From the NCBI GenBank assembly GCA_009773565.1, contig WSXY01000002.1, positions 519,463-583,462 on the forward strand: a stretch of 64,000 nucleotides of DNA, in the 5' to 3' direction. The position numbers and the translations under genes were made by a program. The notes below the pieces were generated by a model that saw only the letters and a list, made by a program, of their open reading frames with translations, ran no database searches and had not been told where the DNA came from. Of the stretch, positions 1 through 9,070 are shown one piece after another; position 1 is the stretch's first letter; each line of letters opens with the position of its first letter. The stretch is from Actinomycetota bacterium. Its GTDB lineage: Bacteria > Actinomycetota > Coriobacteriia > Anaerosomatales > Anaerosomataceae.

Positions 1-2
1 TC

Positions 3-341
3 GGAAGGCGTCTGTGTCCAGAATGCAAAGAGGCATATGTGCCGACAGAAGAGGCGTTGCAGCGCGTCGGCTTTCCCTACGATCCCGCGAAAATGCCGAC
101 GCTCTACAAGGCGGTCGGGTGCAAGCGATGTAACGACATTGGCTACAAGGGCCGAATGGGCATTCACGAGGTCATGACGGTCACCGAGGACATCGAGCGC
201 GCCTGCGTGAATCATGCGTCTGGCGACGAGATCAAACGTATTGCTATTGCCGGAGGCATGCGCACGCTCCGAGACGATGGTTTTGCAAAGGCTCTATCGG
301 GTGTGACCTCAATCGAGGAAATCCTGCGCGTCGTCGTATGA
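3..341 (+). CDS. PilB/GspE-type pilus assembly ATPase, C-terminal part (gene starts before the window)
   Basis: The reading frame is open from the window edge to a TGA at 339-341, giving about 112 residues of the C-terminal end of a type II/IV secretion ATPase. Visible features are the tetracysteine zinc-binding site (CPEC near the start, CKRC about 40 residues later), the GYKGRMGIHEVM segment and the closing TSIEEILRVV, all typical of PilB/GspE. The Walker motifs lie upstream of the window. The stretch closely parallels the last 110 residues of the complete PilB at 4544-6220 (GYRGRMGLHEVM, TSIEEIMRVV), so the locus encodes two PilB-type paralogues. The internal GTG at 39 is not a likely start because homology continues upstream of it. 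The role is presumably pilus extension; which paralogue dominates cannot be judged here. Confidence 0.9.
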   Translation, partial: GRRLCPECKEAYVPTEEALQRVGFPYDPAKMPTLYKAVGCKRCNDIGYKGRMGIHEVMTVTEDIERACVNHASGDEIKRIAIAGGMRTLRDDGFAKALSGVTSIEEILRVVV

Positions 342-496
342 TGCGCGGCGGAGCCCTTCGGACGTTGTAACCTGCGCGTTCGCGTGTTGTGCGGCAATCA
401 GCGACGTGCGAAACTGAACAGGCGTGCCCCTCGAGGGCATTGTTCCTGCGTGCCGCCAAGGACGCGCGCATCTGACGCCATGGGAGGCGACGCTCG

Positions 497-1138
497 ATGG
501 TGGATACGGGTATTGGTGACTATTTCATCTCGGACGCCGAGGATGACTTGCTTGATGACGAGGCGCTCGCTTCTCCTGTAGTGGTTCCTATACATACGCC
601 TGTACCTGCGCCTGTACCTGCGCGTGCACCGATGGCCGCGCCAGACGCTGCACCCCCCGCTCCGGTTCTCTCGGCGCCAGCTCCCGTCCAGCAGTCTGCC
701 TCAGTGAATATGGCTCCCGCACAGTCGCAGCCCGTTGTTGCAACGCAACAGCAGGATGTAGCACGTCGGTCCACGCGCGAAGAACAGCTCGCCGCGGCCC
801 TGGATCGACTCATGCAGGAGGATCCGGATATTCAGGCCGCTGCGCTCGTGAGCCTTGATGGCTTCACAATGGCCTCTGCGCTACCTGAAGGCATGCAGCC
901 CGATCGTGTTGGTGCCATGTCTGCGGCGATTCTCGGCCTGGGTGAGCGAGCGGCCGCGGAACTCGGCCGTGGCCATCTTTCGCAAGTATTCATCCAGGGT
1001 GATTCCGGCTATGTGCTTCTCATGTCAGTGGGTGAGCGGGCGGTGCTGACGGCGATGGCCGACGCCAATGCGAAACTAGGTTTGGTGCTCTACGATATGC
1101 GGGCTGTGGCCGACGACATCGCCGGAATCCTCGGCTAG
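497..1138 (+). CDS. Roadblock/LC7-domain protein (MglB-like)
   Basis: The protein has 213 residues. The N-terminal ~90 residues are low-complexity, rich in Pro/Ala/Val with an acidic start. Residues ~95-213 form a roadblock/LC7 domain: the [18 protein letters not shown] segment and [16 protein letters not shown] strand fit the fold. Roadblock proteins of this type (MglB, CvnB) act as GTPase-activating or scaffold partners of Ras-like GTPases, and such a GTPase lies two genes downstream (3174). The start ATG has a GGGAGGCGA ribosome site about 6 nt upstream. The long Pro/Ala arm is unusual for MglB and may be a flexible tether. Assignment to the fold is fairly secure; partnership with the neighbouring GTPase is inferred from context. 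Confidence 0.82.
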   Translation: MVDTGIGDYFISDAEDDLLDDEALASPVVVPIHTPVPAPVPARAPMAAPDAAPPAPVLSAPAPVQQSASVNMAPAQSQPVVATQQQDVARRSTREEQLAAALDRLMQEDPDIQAAALVSLDGFTMASALPEGMQPDRVGAMSAAILGLGERAAAELGRGHLSQVFIQGDSGYVLLMSVGERAVLTAMADANAKLGLVLYDMRAVADDIAGILG

Positions 1139-1173
1139 TACCCGACAAGCGGGGGAAGGGCAACACAGAGCCG

Positions 1174-3156
1174 ATGGCACTTCGCGGCAACCTCAAGGAC
1201 TTCTCGCTTCCGGATGTTTTCCAGCTGGTACAACTCAGCGGGAAGACAGGAGTCCTGCGCATAATGAGCACCGATGCCGAGGGTAGCATCTGGTTTCGTG
1301 TTGGCGAGATCTTCTTCGCGCAGTCGAATTGGCATCGCGACCCGCTCGGCCAGCGTCTGGTCACGACGGGACGGATCACGCCGAGCGCGCTCGTGAAGGT
1401 TCTCGATATTCAGAAGCGAGAACCGGCAGACGGGCGCAGGTTGGGCCAGATTCTCGTCGATGAAGGCTATCTGACGGACAAGGTCCTCGAGACCTTCGTC
1501 CAGGAGCAGATCCAAGACACCATCTTCGACCTTATGCGCTGGGATGAGGGCGAATTCGATTTTCAGCTCCTTCCTGAAGTTGTGGATGAAGACATCGGTC
1601 TCTCCGTCTCTGTTGAGAATGTTGTCATGGAAGGCAGCCGTCGTCTCGAGGAATGGAACCGCATCAAGAAGAAGGTTCCATCTACTGAGATGGTCTTCAA
1701 GATGGCAACTGCGCCCGGTGAAGGTACATTCGAGATATCGCTCAAGCCAAGCGAGTGGGCACTCTTGCTGCTAGTGGACGGAACCAGGAGCGTCGCCGAA
1801 CTAGCGGTAGAGATGAACAAGACGGACTTCGAGGTGGCTCGTGTAATCTATGGGCTCTTCTCTGCAGGACTCCTTGAGGTGCCTGGCGATGACGAGACTG
1901 AACGCTTGCGAGCGGAACGCTTCTTGCGCGAGGACAAGCGAGCTCTGATCGAATCCTCTCGAAGGGCACAAGACGAGGCCGCTGCACTTGAGGCAATCGA
2001 ACTCGAGTCGAAGCTTGTCACTGACGCGGAGACGAGAGAGAGCAACGCGCAGGCGGCCAGAGTCGTGGCCTATGATGTCATCGAGGATTCTTCTGCAGCA
2101 GTGACGCTCAATCGGGCCGAGCCACGTGAGGTTCCGGAGTTTCTTTCGGTAGTCAACGGTAGTCCGACGGTGGATGATTTGGCGGTCTTCGAGGAAATGA
2201 TGGAGGCTGTCCTCGAGCACCCGTTGCCACAGCATGCATCAGAAATTGCCTCTGGGTCCGAACCTGAACCAGAACCCCAACCAGAACCAGAGCCCGAGCC
2301 GGAACCCGAACCCGAACCCGAACCCGAAGTCGTGCGAGAACCTGAACCCGAACCGGAGCCCGAACCGGAGGTCGAGCCAGAGCCCGAACCGGAACCAGAG
2401 GTCGAGCCAGAGCCCGAGCCCGAACCCGAACCGGAGCCGGAGCCCGAACCGGAGGTCGCTGAGTCCGGTTTCGGTCTGAGCGGAATTGAGCTAGAAGAGG
2501 CCCTCTTTGGTGCGCTGACCTCGGCCGAGACGGCGGAGATTCCTGCCCCACCAATTGCGGAGATCCTTCCCGAGGCTTTGGTTGAGCCGCTTGTGTCGGA
2601 TCCTGGCGTTCGGCCGCTGACGGGTGATCTCGAAGCAGACATCCGTGCGCTCGGGCTGGGGGAGCTGCCTATTGAACTCGCCGCCCAAGGCGAGAGCACG
2701 TGGCAGTCGAACACCGGGCCTTTCGTTGCAACGACTCTTGACCCGAGTTCAGGTGAGCCGTTAGTTCAGATAATCCCTGAGGTTGATGAGCTGATAGTCG
2801 CAAGTCCGGATACCGAGGTGGGCGATCTCGACGAGTTGCTTCGATCGCTCACCGAGGGAGAGGACGCTCAGGCGGAGGTATCGTCGTTCGAGCCGCTCGA
2901 TTCCGATGAGCTACCGGTGACCGGCGTTATCTCAACTGACGCGTATCTTGCGGAGTTTGAGGGTGACGTAGGCTTGAGCAGTGGGCTGGGCGATGAGATC
3001 GCGGCACTGACGGGCGGTGGCGGCGCGGCGCGCAGCCGACCTGTTGCCACGGTTAGCAAGATTCCCGAGGGAAGCGATGGTGTTGTTCTCCATCGTGACC
3101 AGCTTGTCGATCGAGATCTTGTCCAGAGAATCATCGAAGGCATCGAGAAGCTCTAA
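1174..3156 (+). CDS. DUF4388 (PATAN-like) protein with long Glu-Pro repeat linker
   Basis: The protein has 660 residues. Residues 1-~115 match the DUF4388/PATAN pattern ([24 protein letters not shown], then [10 protein letters not shown]), continuing into a helical region about residues 90-240 with the ending [17 protein letters not shown] often seen after this domain. Residues ~362-428 are an almost pure Glu-Pro run, which should form a stiff extended spacer. The remaining ~230 residues are acidic with no recognised fold. PATAN proteins are known in cyanobacteria as partners of the pilus motor (PilB1/PilC) and in myxobacterial-type signalling; here the gene sits between a roadblock protein and a small GTPase inside a pilus locus. 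A control or adaptor role is inferred. No catalytic motif is visible. Confidence 0.75.
   Translation: MALRGNLKDFSLPDVFQLVQLSGKTGVLRIMSTDAEGSIWFRVGEIFFAQSNWHRDPLGQRLVTTGRITPSALVKVLDIQKREPADGRRLGQILVDEGYLTDKVLETFVQEQIQDTIFDLMRWDEGEFDFQLLPEVVDEDIGLSVSVENVVMEGSRRLEEWNRIKKKVPSTEMVFKMATAPGEGTFEISLKPSEWALLLLVDGTRSVAELAVEMNKTDFEVARVIYGLFSAGLLEVPGDDETERLRAERFLREDKRALIESSRRAQDEAAALEAIELESKLVTDAETRESNAQAARVVAYDVIEDSSAAVTLNRAEPREVPEFLSVVNGSPTVDDLAVFEEMMEAVLEHPLPQHASEIASGSEPEPEPQPEPEPEPEPEPEPEPEVVREPEPEPEPEPEVEPEPEPEPEVEPEPEPEPEPEPEPEPEVAESGFGLSGIELEEALFGALTSAETAEIPAPPIAEILPEALVEPLVSDPGVRPLTGDLEADIRALGLGELPIELAAQGESTWQSNTGPFVATTLDPSSGEPLVQIIPEVDELIVASPDTEVGDLDELLRSLTEGEDAQAEVSSFEPLDSDELPVTGVISTDAYLAEFEGDVGLSSGLGDEIAALTGGGGAARSRPVATVSKIPEGSDGVVLHRDQLVDRDLVQRIIEGIEKL
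2255..2457 (+). repeat. Hexanucleotide-type Glu-Pro coding repeat
   Basis: About 200 bp of degenerate 6-bp units (GAACC[C/G/A] and GAGCC[C/G/A]) encode the EP tract of the DUF4388 protein, with two EV interruptions that recur in register. The unit is codon-varied, so it is not a recent perfect expansion. It also generates long but spurious open frames of Gly-Ser and Arg-Ala repeats on the opposite strand. Confidence 0.9.
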
Positions 3157-3173
3157 GAGACGGGGTTCGAGGA

Positions 3174-3701
3174 ATGCAGTCAGTCAAGGTCGTAGTGACC
3201 GGTCCCTTTAACGCCGGAAAGACGACGTTTATCAAGTCCGTGAGCGAGATTACCGTGCTATCGACGGAGCGCCAGGTAAGCGACGTTTCCGGTGAAGGCG
3301 GCGGCGAGACGACCGTAGCGATGGACTTCGGTCGTATCACCATCTCCGATGATGTTGTGCTCTATCTCTTTGGGACACCCGGGCAAGAGCGATTCTCCTT
3401 CATGTGGGAGACCCTTTCTGAGGGGATGCTGGGCTTCGTCCTCATGGTCGACGTAACAAGCGAGGAGTCGGTCTCTGATGCTGCCTCGATGATCAAATTC
3501 TTCACAGGGATGTCCGATGTCCCGTTTGTGGTGGCCGCCAACAAGGTCGACCCGAGTAACGATGCGATTCTGTCGTCCATCCGGGCGGCCCTTGAGCTCG
3601 CGGATGACGTACCGCTGTTGCCGTGTAACGCGTGCGACAAAGACAGCGTCAAAGCGGTGCTACTCGGCCTGTTGTACCGCATTCTTGATAGCATGAGATG
3701 A
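3174..3701 (+). CDS. Small Ras-like GTPase, MglA/CvnD type (COG2229-like)
   Basis: A single G domain of 175 residues. Motifs in order: P-loop GPFNAGKTT (residues ~10-18); switch I region TTVAMDFGRI; G3 FGTPGQERF (residues ~66-74); G4 ANKVD (residues ~123-127); a C-terminal PCNA segment in the G5 position. The TPGQERF form, in place of TAGQE, is usual for prokaryotic GTPases of the MglA/CvnD kind. These switch proteins are controlled by roadblock partners, and one is encoded at 497. MglA sets the leading pole and pilus activity in Myxococcus, while CvnD belongs to actinobacterial conservons. Its position within a pilus locus suggests motor or polarity control here, which is inference. It ends with a 4-bp ATGA overlap with the next gene. 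Confidence 0.87.
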   Translation: MQSVKVVVTGPFNAGKTTFIKSVSEITVLSTERQVSDVSGEGGGETTVAMDFGRITISDDVVLYLFGTPGQERFSFMWETLSEGMLGFVLMVDVTSEESVSDAASMIKFFTGMSDVPFVVAANKVDPSNDAILSSIRAALELADDVPLLPCNACDKDSVKAVLLGLLYRILDSMR

Positions 3702-4423
3702 CATCGTTGAATCCTCGGCTTCTCATTCTTGGCGGTCTCCTGCTGCTCGTGGTCATTGTGTTGCTGTACCTCTTGAAGGCGCTCTTGAGCTTCCGGCGCG
3801 CGCTTCGTAGGGTGCGGCAGTCACCTGATCAGTCGGCTCTCCCGGCGAGTGAAGTTCACGGGGGACTATCGGATCACTCGGTCGAGGATGTATTCTCTAC
3901 CACCTCAGTTGGCGATCTCGATCTTCTCAATGCACCTCTGCGGACCGGGGCGTGGAAGCCGGACTACCAGGTCACGACTGCCAGTTCGTATTCTGAGTCG
4001 TCGAGTGACGCACCTGATGCCGTGGAACCCCCGGCCGAGCTACCTCTTGAACCGATGGCGGCTTTGCGGCCGGAGCCTGCTTTCGAGCCGCTGGAGGCGT
4101 TGACTCCGGTGGTTCCGACTGCGTTTTCAACTGGAAGCATCCTATCTGCTCCCGGTGCATTGCCCCCTTCGGTACCGCGTTCGCCGCGAGATGAGGCTGT
4201 GTTTGCTCGGCCAATAGACGACGCATCGGTCGCCTCGAGTCCCATGACGGCGCCGGTTCAGCCCGTCGAGCGGGTAGAGAATGCGCACGAACATGTGCTT
4301 GTAGCCCCTGTTGAGCTGTATTTCACGATTGGTCACAGTCGCATAGGCGTCAGGCCGGGCACGCGGACCTTCCTCGAGTTCCAGAGGCTCGCGGAAGTTC
4401 TCTGGGACGACCTGCGTTCGTGA
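3698..4423 (+). CDS. Membrane-anchored protein of unknown function in the pilus locus
   Basis: 241 residues, not recognised. One strong N-terminal membrane helix (residues ~8-28, LLILGGLLLLVVIVLLYLL) is followed by a basic stretch (FRRALRRVRQ), so the bulk is probably cytoplasmic. Residues ~40-190 are Pro/Ala/Glu-rich and probably disordered. A compact C-terminal segment of about 45 residues (HVLVAPVELYFTIGHSRIGVRPG...) could be a small folded domain. Its start overlaps the GTPase stop codon (ATGA), implying translational coupling. A membrane anchor or effector for the GTPase module is possible, but there is no direct evidence. Confidence 0.6.
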   Translation: MTSLNPRLLILGGLLLLVVIVLLYLLKALLSFRRALRRVRQSPDQSALPASEVHGGLSDHSVEDVFSTTSVGDLDLLNAPLRTGAWKPDYQVTTASSYSESSSDAPDAVEPPAELPLEPMAALRPEPAFEPLEALTPVVPTAFSTGSILSAPGALPPSVPRSPRDEAVFARPIDDASVASSPMTAPVQPVERVENAHEHVLVAPVELYFTIGHSRIGVRPGTRTFLEFQRLAEVLWDDLRS

Positions 4424-4543
4424 GGTAGTCTTCGACGCCCTCTCTAGCGGGTCTTCGCTGCTTCACACCGATGGCGTACCATGATGTTGTGCGGAGTTGG
4501 GGGCACTCGCGCGACATGTGACCAGAATCGATCCTTAGGAGTC

Positions 4544-6220
4544 ATGCCTGTGGCGGAAGCCGGTCAGCGCCTCGGACAGCTTCTCATGCGAGCCGGTGTC
4601 ATCACGGAGCGCCAGTTGAATGACGCCCTGGAGGTCCACAAGGCCACCGGGAGTCCACTCGGGCGCGTTCTTGTCGACCTTGGCTACGCAACGCAAGGCT
4701 CGATACTCGCTGTAATGGCGCGCCAAATCGGCATTCCGTATATCGATTTCTCCGAGAAGAAGCCGGATCCGGGCGCTGTCGCCATCGTTCCTCGCGAACT
4801 TGCAGCTCGCTACACCTTGATGCCAGTCGAGTTCGACGAGGACAACCATCTCGTTGTCGCGATGGCCGATCCCCAGAACGTTCTCGCCCTCGATGACCTT
4901 CGCATCATCACCGGGTACGAGATCCGCCCCGCCATCTCCACGAAGGACGATATTCTCGCCGCGGTCGAGGACTACTACAAAGTCGCAGAGCATGTTGACA
5001 CCGACTTCTTGGATGGCGACGAGAGCGATGAAGTTGACCTGAAGTCGCTTACCGAGGTCTCGGATGAGGCCCCGATCGTCAAGCTCGTGAACTACATCAT
5101 CAACAAGGCTGTTGGTGATCGCGCATCAGATATCCACATCGAGCCCCAGGAGAAGGAGCTGCGGGTCCGGTACCGCGTCGACGGCGTCTTGCATGAGGTT
5201 ATGAGGAGTCCCAAGGCGACTCAGCAGGCGATCATCAGCCGTTTCAAGATCATGGCGGACATGGATATCGCCGAGACCCGCAAGCCACAAGACGGTCACA
5301 CAGCCCTCACCATCGGGGGGCACAAGATGGATTTTCGCGTATCGACGCTTCCAACCGTCTACGGAGAGCGAATCGTCTTACGTATTCTGCGTAAGGACAA
5401 CATCATGCTTCGCCTCGAGGATCTCGGTTTTCTTCCGGGCACCCTCGAGCGATTTGAGTCGTCATTCCGCAAGCCGTACGGTGCCATCCTTGTCACCGGC
5501 CCTACCGGTTCCGGTAAGTCGACAACCCTTTATGGCGCAGTAAACATGCTCAACACTCCCGCCAAGCACATCCTCACCGCAGAGGACCCGGTGGAATACC
5601 GACTCCCCGGGGTGAACCAGATTCAGACGAACGCTCGGGCGGGACTGACCTTTGCGAGGGCACTCAGGTCCTTCCTCCGCTGCTCGCCGGATATCATTCT
5701 CGTTGGTGAGATTCGCGACCAGGAAACGGCGAAGATTGCCATCGAGTCGGCGCTAACCGGTCACCTTGTGCTTTCGACGCTTCACACCAACGACGCCCCG
5801 GGCGCCGTAACGCGCTTGACCGAGATGGGCGTAGAGCCGTTCCTTGTCGCGTCTGCGGTCGACTGCGTTCTTGCGCAGCGACTTGCGCGAAGACTCTGCC
5901 CGGAGTGTAGAGAAGAGTACGTGCCACTCAAGCAGGCCCTTCTCGATGCTGGCTATCCGGAGGACGCCCTTCCCGAGAAGCTCTTCCGACCCGGCGGCTG
6001 CAAGAAGTGCAGCGGCACTGGCTATCGGGGTCGAATGGGCCTCCATGAGGTCATGTTGGTCACCGAGGAGATCGGGGACCTGACGGTGAAAGAAGCTACT
6101 GCGGAGTCAATCAAGCAAATGGCAGTGGCGCAGGGTATGCTAACGCTCAAGCAGGATGGTTTGGAGAAGGTGCGGACAGGCGCAACGTCGATCGAGGAGA
6201 TCATGCGCGTTGTTGCCTGA
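4544..6220 (+). CDS. pilB: Type IV pilus extension ATPase PilB
   Basis: 558 residues from the ATG at 4544. An AGGAG ends only 2 nt before this ATG, so the GTG at 4550 (8-nt spacing) is an equally good start; the upstream ATG at 4481 lacks family similarity. The N-terminal GspE-N domain covers residues ~5-140. The ATPase core carries Walker A GPTGSGKST (~residue 319), an Asp box/Walker B region DIILVGEIRDQETA (~382), the HTNDAPGA His box, and the zinc site CPEC (~452) plus CKKC (~487). PilB hexamers hydrolyse ATP at the inner face of the membrane to add pilin subunits through PilC. It is followed by pilT and pilC with short gaps, so they form one transcription unit. It is a paralogue of the fragment at the window start. 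Confidence 0.95.
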   Translation: MPVAEAGQRLGQLLMRAGVITERQLNDALEVHKATGSPLGRVLVDLGYATQGSILAVMARQIGIPYIDFSEKKPDPGAVAIVPRELAARYTLMPVEFDEDNHLVVAMADPQNVLALDDLRIITGYEIRPAISTKDDILAAVEDYYKVAEHVDTDFLDGDESDEVDLKSLTEVSDEAPIVKLVNYIINKAVGDRASDIHIEPQEKELRVRYRVDGVLHEVMRSPKATQQAIISRFKIMADMDIAETRKPQDGHTALTIGGHKMDFRVSTLPTVYGERIVLRILRKDNIMLRLEDLGFLPGTLERFESSFRKPYGAILVTGPTGSGKSTTLYGAVNMLNTPAKHILTAEDPVEYRLPGVNQIQTNARAGLTFARALRSFLRCSPDIILVGEIRDQETAKIAIESALTGHLVLSTLHTNDAPGAVTRLTEMGVEPFLVASAVDCVLAQRLARRLCPECREEYVPLKQALLDAGYPEDALPEKLFRPGGCKKCSGTGYRGRMGLHEVMLVTEEIGDLTVKEATAESIKQMAVAQGMLTLKQDGLEKVRTGATSIEEIMRVVA

Positions 6221-6252
6221 TCGCAGTCGCTTCTGGGGAGGAGCGCGGCACA

Positions 6253-7317
6253 ATGTTTGACTTGAACGAGTTGCTGACGGAACTGGTCGAGCGGGGAGGC
6301 TCGGATCTCCACATCACCGCCGGGATGCCGCCGGTACTTCGCATCAACGGCAAGTTGGTGCAGACGGACGGCCCCCGCCTCACACCGCGTGATACGAAGG
6401 AACTACTCTACTCCATCCTGAAGCAGGAACAGCGAGAGAAGCTCGAGCGCGAGTGGGAGTTCGATTTTGCTCATGCGCTCCCGGGGGTTGCGCGATTTCG
6501 GGTGAACGCGTACTTCCAGCGGGATAGCCTTGGTGCCGCATTCCGGCACATCCCCGTTGAGATCAGTTCCTTCGAGGAGCTAGGGCTCCCGCGTATCGTC
6601 GGGGAGCTGTGCCGCAAACCAAGAGGATTTGTCCTGGTCACCGGCCCGACGGGCTCTGGTAAGTCAACGACACTCGCCTCGATGGTTGACTGCATCAACC
6701 GCAGCGAAGAAGTCCATATCATCACTGTCGAAGACCCGATTGAGTACCTGCATCAGCATCGGAAAGCTGTGATCAATCAGCGCGAGGTAGGCGTAGACAC
6801 ACACAGCTTCTCGAGTGCTCTGAAGTACATCCTACGCCAGGATCCCGATGTCATCATGATAGGGGAGATGCGGGATCTTGAGACAGTCTCGGCCGCTCTT
6901 ACTGCAGCTGAGACGGGTCACCTCGTCTTCGCGACACTCCATACACAGGATGCCGCGCAGAGCATCGATCGAATCATCGATGTCTTTCCACCGTATCAGC
7001 AGCAACAGGTCAGAATACAGCTCGCCGGAACACTTCAGGGCATCATCAGCCAGCAACTTCTGCCGACCGTGGACGCAACGGGGCGCGTCCTCGCCTGCGA
7101 GGTACTCGTGCCCACTTCGGGAATACGTAATATGATTCGCGAAGGCAAGACGCATCAGCTTCTGACCGCGATGCAGGCTGGTCAGCAGTATGGTATGGTC
7201 ACGATGGATCAGAGCCTTGCTGATCTCCATCGGCGTGGGCTGGTCACTTTGGACTACGCGCTTCAGCGGGCAATCGATCCGAACATACTCAAGACGCTCT
7301 TGGGACGCGCGCCGTAG
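6253..7317 (+). CDS. pilT: Type IV pilus retraction ATPase PilT
   Basis: 354 residues, the usual PilT length. Markers: SDLHIT near the N-terminus (residues ~17-22), Walker A GPTGSGKST (~131-139), Asp box ITVEDPIEY, Walker B PDVIMIGEMRDLET, His box HTQDAAQSIDRIIDVFP, and the PilT-specific GIRNMIREGKTHQL (AIRNLIRE motif) that links the ATPase ring to pilus depolymerisation. It lacks the tetracysteine zinc site of PilB, as expected. The presence of a true retraction motor implies a dynamic pilus (twitching, adhesion or DNA uptake) rather than a static pseudopilus. GAGGAG precedes the ATG. Confidence 0.96.
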   Translation: MFDLNELLTELVERGGSDLHITAGMPPVLRINGKLVQTDGPRLTPRDTKELLYSILKQEQREKLEREWEFDFAHALPGVARFRVNAYFQRDSLGAAFRHIPVEISSFEELGLPRIVGELCRKPRGFVLVTGPTGSGKSTTLASMVDCINRSEEVHIITVEDPIEYLHQHRKAVINQREVGVDTHSFSSALKYILRQDPDVIMIGEMRDLETVSAALTAAETGHLVFATLHTQDAAQSIDRIIDVFPPYQQQQVRIQLAGTLQGIISQQLLPTVDATGRVLACEVLVPTSGIRNMIREGKTHQLLTAMQAGQQYGMVTMDQSLADLHRRGLVTLDYALQRAIDPNILKTLLGRAP

Positions 7318-7342
7318 GATTGAGTAAGAGGGAGTAGAACCC

Positions 7343-8557
7343 ATGGCCACGATCACCTTCAAGTACAGTGTCCGCGACAAGGCCGGCAAAGTAGTAACCG
7401 GCAAACTCGAGGGTGAAAACAGAGACGCGGTCGCTGCGAGACTGCGCCAAATGGGATACATAATTCTTGAGTTGAGCGAGGATCGACTCGCGAAACTGAC
7501 CAAGATCCAGTTCGGCACGACCGTCAAGGTCAAAGACGTCACAATCTTCGCTCGCCAGTTCGCAACGATGATCAACGCCGGTCTTTCGCTGACAAAATGC
7601 CTGAGCATTCTTGCCGGGCAATCAGAGAGCAAGGAGCTCCGAGAGACCATAGCCCAGGTCGGGCGAGACGTAGAAGCGGGACAGTCACTCTCGGAAGCCA
7701 TGGCGAAACACCCGAAGCCCTTCCCGCCGATCTTCGTCAACATGGTCCGCGCCGGCGAGACGGGCGGTGTTCTCGACGAAGTGCTCTTGAGAGTTGCCGA
7801 TCACTTCGAACGGGACGCGTCTCTAAAGGCCCGCATCAAGTCCGCTATGACCTACCCGGTAGCGATGGGTGGTCTCGTTCTTATCGTCCTCGTCGCGATG
7901 ATGATCTTTGTCGTACCGACGTTCCAGAAGATGTTCAGCGACATGGGTGGAAAGCTTCCACTCCCGACGCAGGTCCTCGTTTCTATCTCCGAGGGGGTAC
8001 GTGGATGGCCCGGGCTCTTTGTGCTTGTTGGTAGCATTTCGGCGTATGTTGGCTTCAAAGCGTGGGTTGGGACCGAGTCCGGGCGTTTCATCTGGGATGG
8101 CATCAAGCTTCGACTGCCGGTTGTTGGTGTCATGGTGCGCAAGCTCGCGCTCGCCAGGTTCACGCGGACGTTCGGTACTTTGGTGGCGGCAGGCGTCCCA
8201 ATCTTATCCGCGCTGGATATTGTTGCGGAAACTGCGGGAAATGAGGTCGTTTCCCGCGCTGTGAAGAAGGTTCGGTCAGCAATCAAAGAGGGCGAGACGA
8301 TTGCCAAGCCGCTTAGCGAGTCTCCCGTGTTCCCGTCGATGCTCGTACAAATGATTGCCGTCGGCGAAGAGACCGGCGCTCTCGACGCGATGCTTTCAAA
8401 GATTGCGGACTTTTACGACGAGGAGGTTTCGACGGCTGTCGATGGTCTTACCTCGCTCATTGAACCGCTGATGATGGCAACGCTCGGCGTCATCGTCGGA
8501 GCCATCGTCATTGCGCTGTACATGCCGATGTTCCAGGTCATTACCCTCGTCAAATAG
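7343..8557 (+). CDS. pilC: Type IV pilus inner-membrane platform protein PilC
   Basis: 404 residues with two tandem GspF/T2SSF domains (residues ~70-195 and ~270-395). Each starts with the FARQFATMINAGLSL-type or FTRTFGTLVAAGVPI motif and is followed by GE(T/E)GA/G-type segments. Three membrane helices are visible (~170-195, ~220-240, ~375-400). PilC is the rotary platform that couples PilB or PilT to the pilin polymer. The start ATG has GAGGGAG upstream. Pilin follows after 118 bp. Confidence 0.95.
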   Translation: MATITFKYSVRDKAGKVVTGKLEGENRDAVAARLRQMGYIILELSEDRLAKLTKIQFGTTVKVKDVTIFARQFATMINAGLSLTKCLSILAGQSESKELRETIAQVGRDVEAGQSLSEAMAKHPKPFPPIFVNMVRAGETGGVLDEVLLRVADHFERDASLKARIKSAMTYPVAMGGLVLIVLVAMMIFVVPTFQKMFSDMGGKLPLPTQVLVSISEGVRGWPGLFVLVGSISAYVGFKAWVGTESGRFIWDGIKLRLPVVGVMVRKLALARFTRTFGTLVAAGVPILSALDIVAETAGNEVVSRAVKKVRSAIKEGETIAKPLSESPVFPSMLVQMIAVGEETGALDAMLSKIADFYDEEVSTAVDGLTSLIEPLMMATLGVIVGAIVIALYMPMFQVITLVK

Positions 8558-8631
8558 CGGCAGGCGAATCGAGCCGACTATTTATTTCTAAAGTCAGTCG
8601 TTGCTGAGCCGATATAGTAAGTGCAGAGGCA

Positions 8632-8654
8632 GTTGGGTCGTGCGCGACCCGAAC
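8632..8654 (+). promoter_or_regulatory. Hairpin in the leader of the pilin gene
   Basis: GGGTCG (8635-8640) pairs with CGACCC (8645-8650) around a TGCG tetraloop, and GTT/AAC extends the stem across a 1-nt bulge. It lies 7 nt upstream of the strong Shine-Dalgarno GGGAGGTGA (8661-8669) and could stabilise the abundant pilin mRNA. A TATAGT at 8613-8618 is a possible -10 without a convincing -35. Confidence 0.4.
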
Positions 8655-8675
8655 AAGAAAGGGAGGTGAACATCT

Positions 8676-9047
8676 ATGAAGATGTTCAGGAAGGACGAGG
8701 GCTTTACTCTCGTCGAGCTCATGGTTGTTGTTCTCATTATCGGCATTCTTGTTGCAATCGCGATCCCGGTCTTTAACTCGGCGTCTGGAACTGCGCGTAA
8801 CCGTACCTGCCAGTCGAACCAGCGTACAATTGAAGGCGCAGTGCAGCAGTACCTGGCCGGTAACCCCACGGCCACATGGGCTGCGGACATCATTGATGGT
8901 ACGGATGCTCTTACCACAGGCGCTGCCTACATCAAGACTGCGCCAGAGTGCCCGTCAAACAACCTGAACTACAGCGTGAATGGTAGCGGCACGGTTGACG
9001 GAGACACTGGTGCTGCGGCTTGGTATGCGGGTCACGCGCACTTCTAA
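8676..9047 (+). CDS. pilA: Type IV major pilin (prepilin)
   Basis: 123 residues. The class III signal MKMFRKDEG|FTLVE gives processing by PilD after Gly9, leaving a mature pilin of 114 residues with N-terminal Phe (to be N-methylated) and the conserved Glu5. The hydrophobic helix spans about residues 10-32. Two cysteines (precursor positions 45 and 92) could form a disulfide in the globular domain. The domain is small and rich in Thr/Ala/Gly/Asn. GGGAGGTGA lies 6 nt before the ATG, the best ribosome site in this part of the window, and a 16-bp hairpin follows, so it is probably expressed at high level as a separate message. No minor pilins are seen nearby. Confidence 0.95.
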   Translation: MKMFRKDEGFTLVELMVVVLIIGILVAIAIPVFNSASGTARNRTCQSNQRTIEGAVQQYLAGNPTATWAADIIDGTDALTTGAAYIKTAPECPSNNLNYSVNGSGTVDGDTGAAAWYAGHAHF

Positions 9048-9070
9048 GTTCTACTCTAGTTGATCGTCCG

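Noticed and set aside
425-439. TGCCC/GGGCA hairpin with CTCGA loop between the first ATPase fragment and the roadblock gene
   Set aside because: Only 5 bp; a terminator there is possible but too weak to claim.
2070-2714. Long minus-strand open frame (Gly-Ser repeats) opposite the DUF4388 gene, plus similar frames at 2153-2554 and 2234-2479
   Set aside because: Produced by the EP-coding repeat read in other frames; no start context or family similarity.
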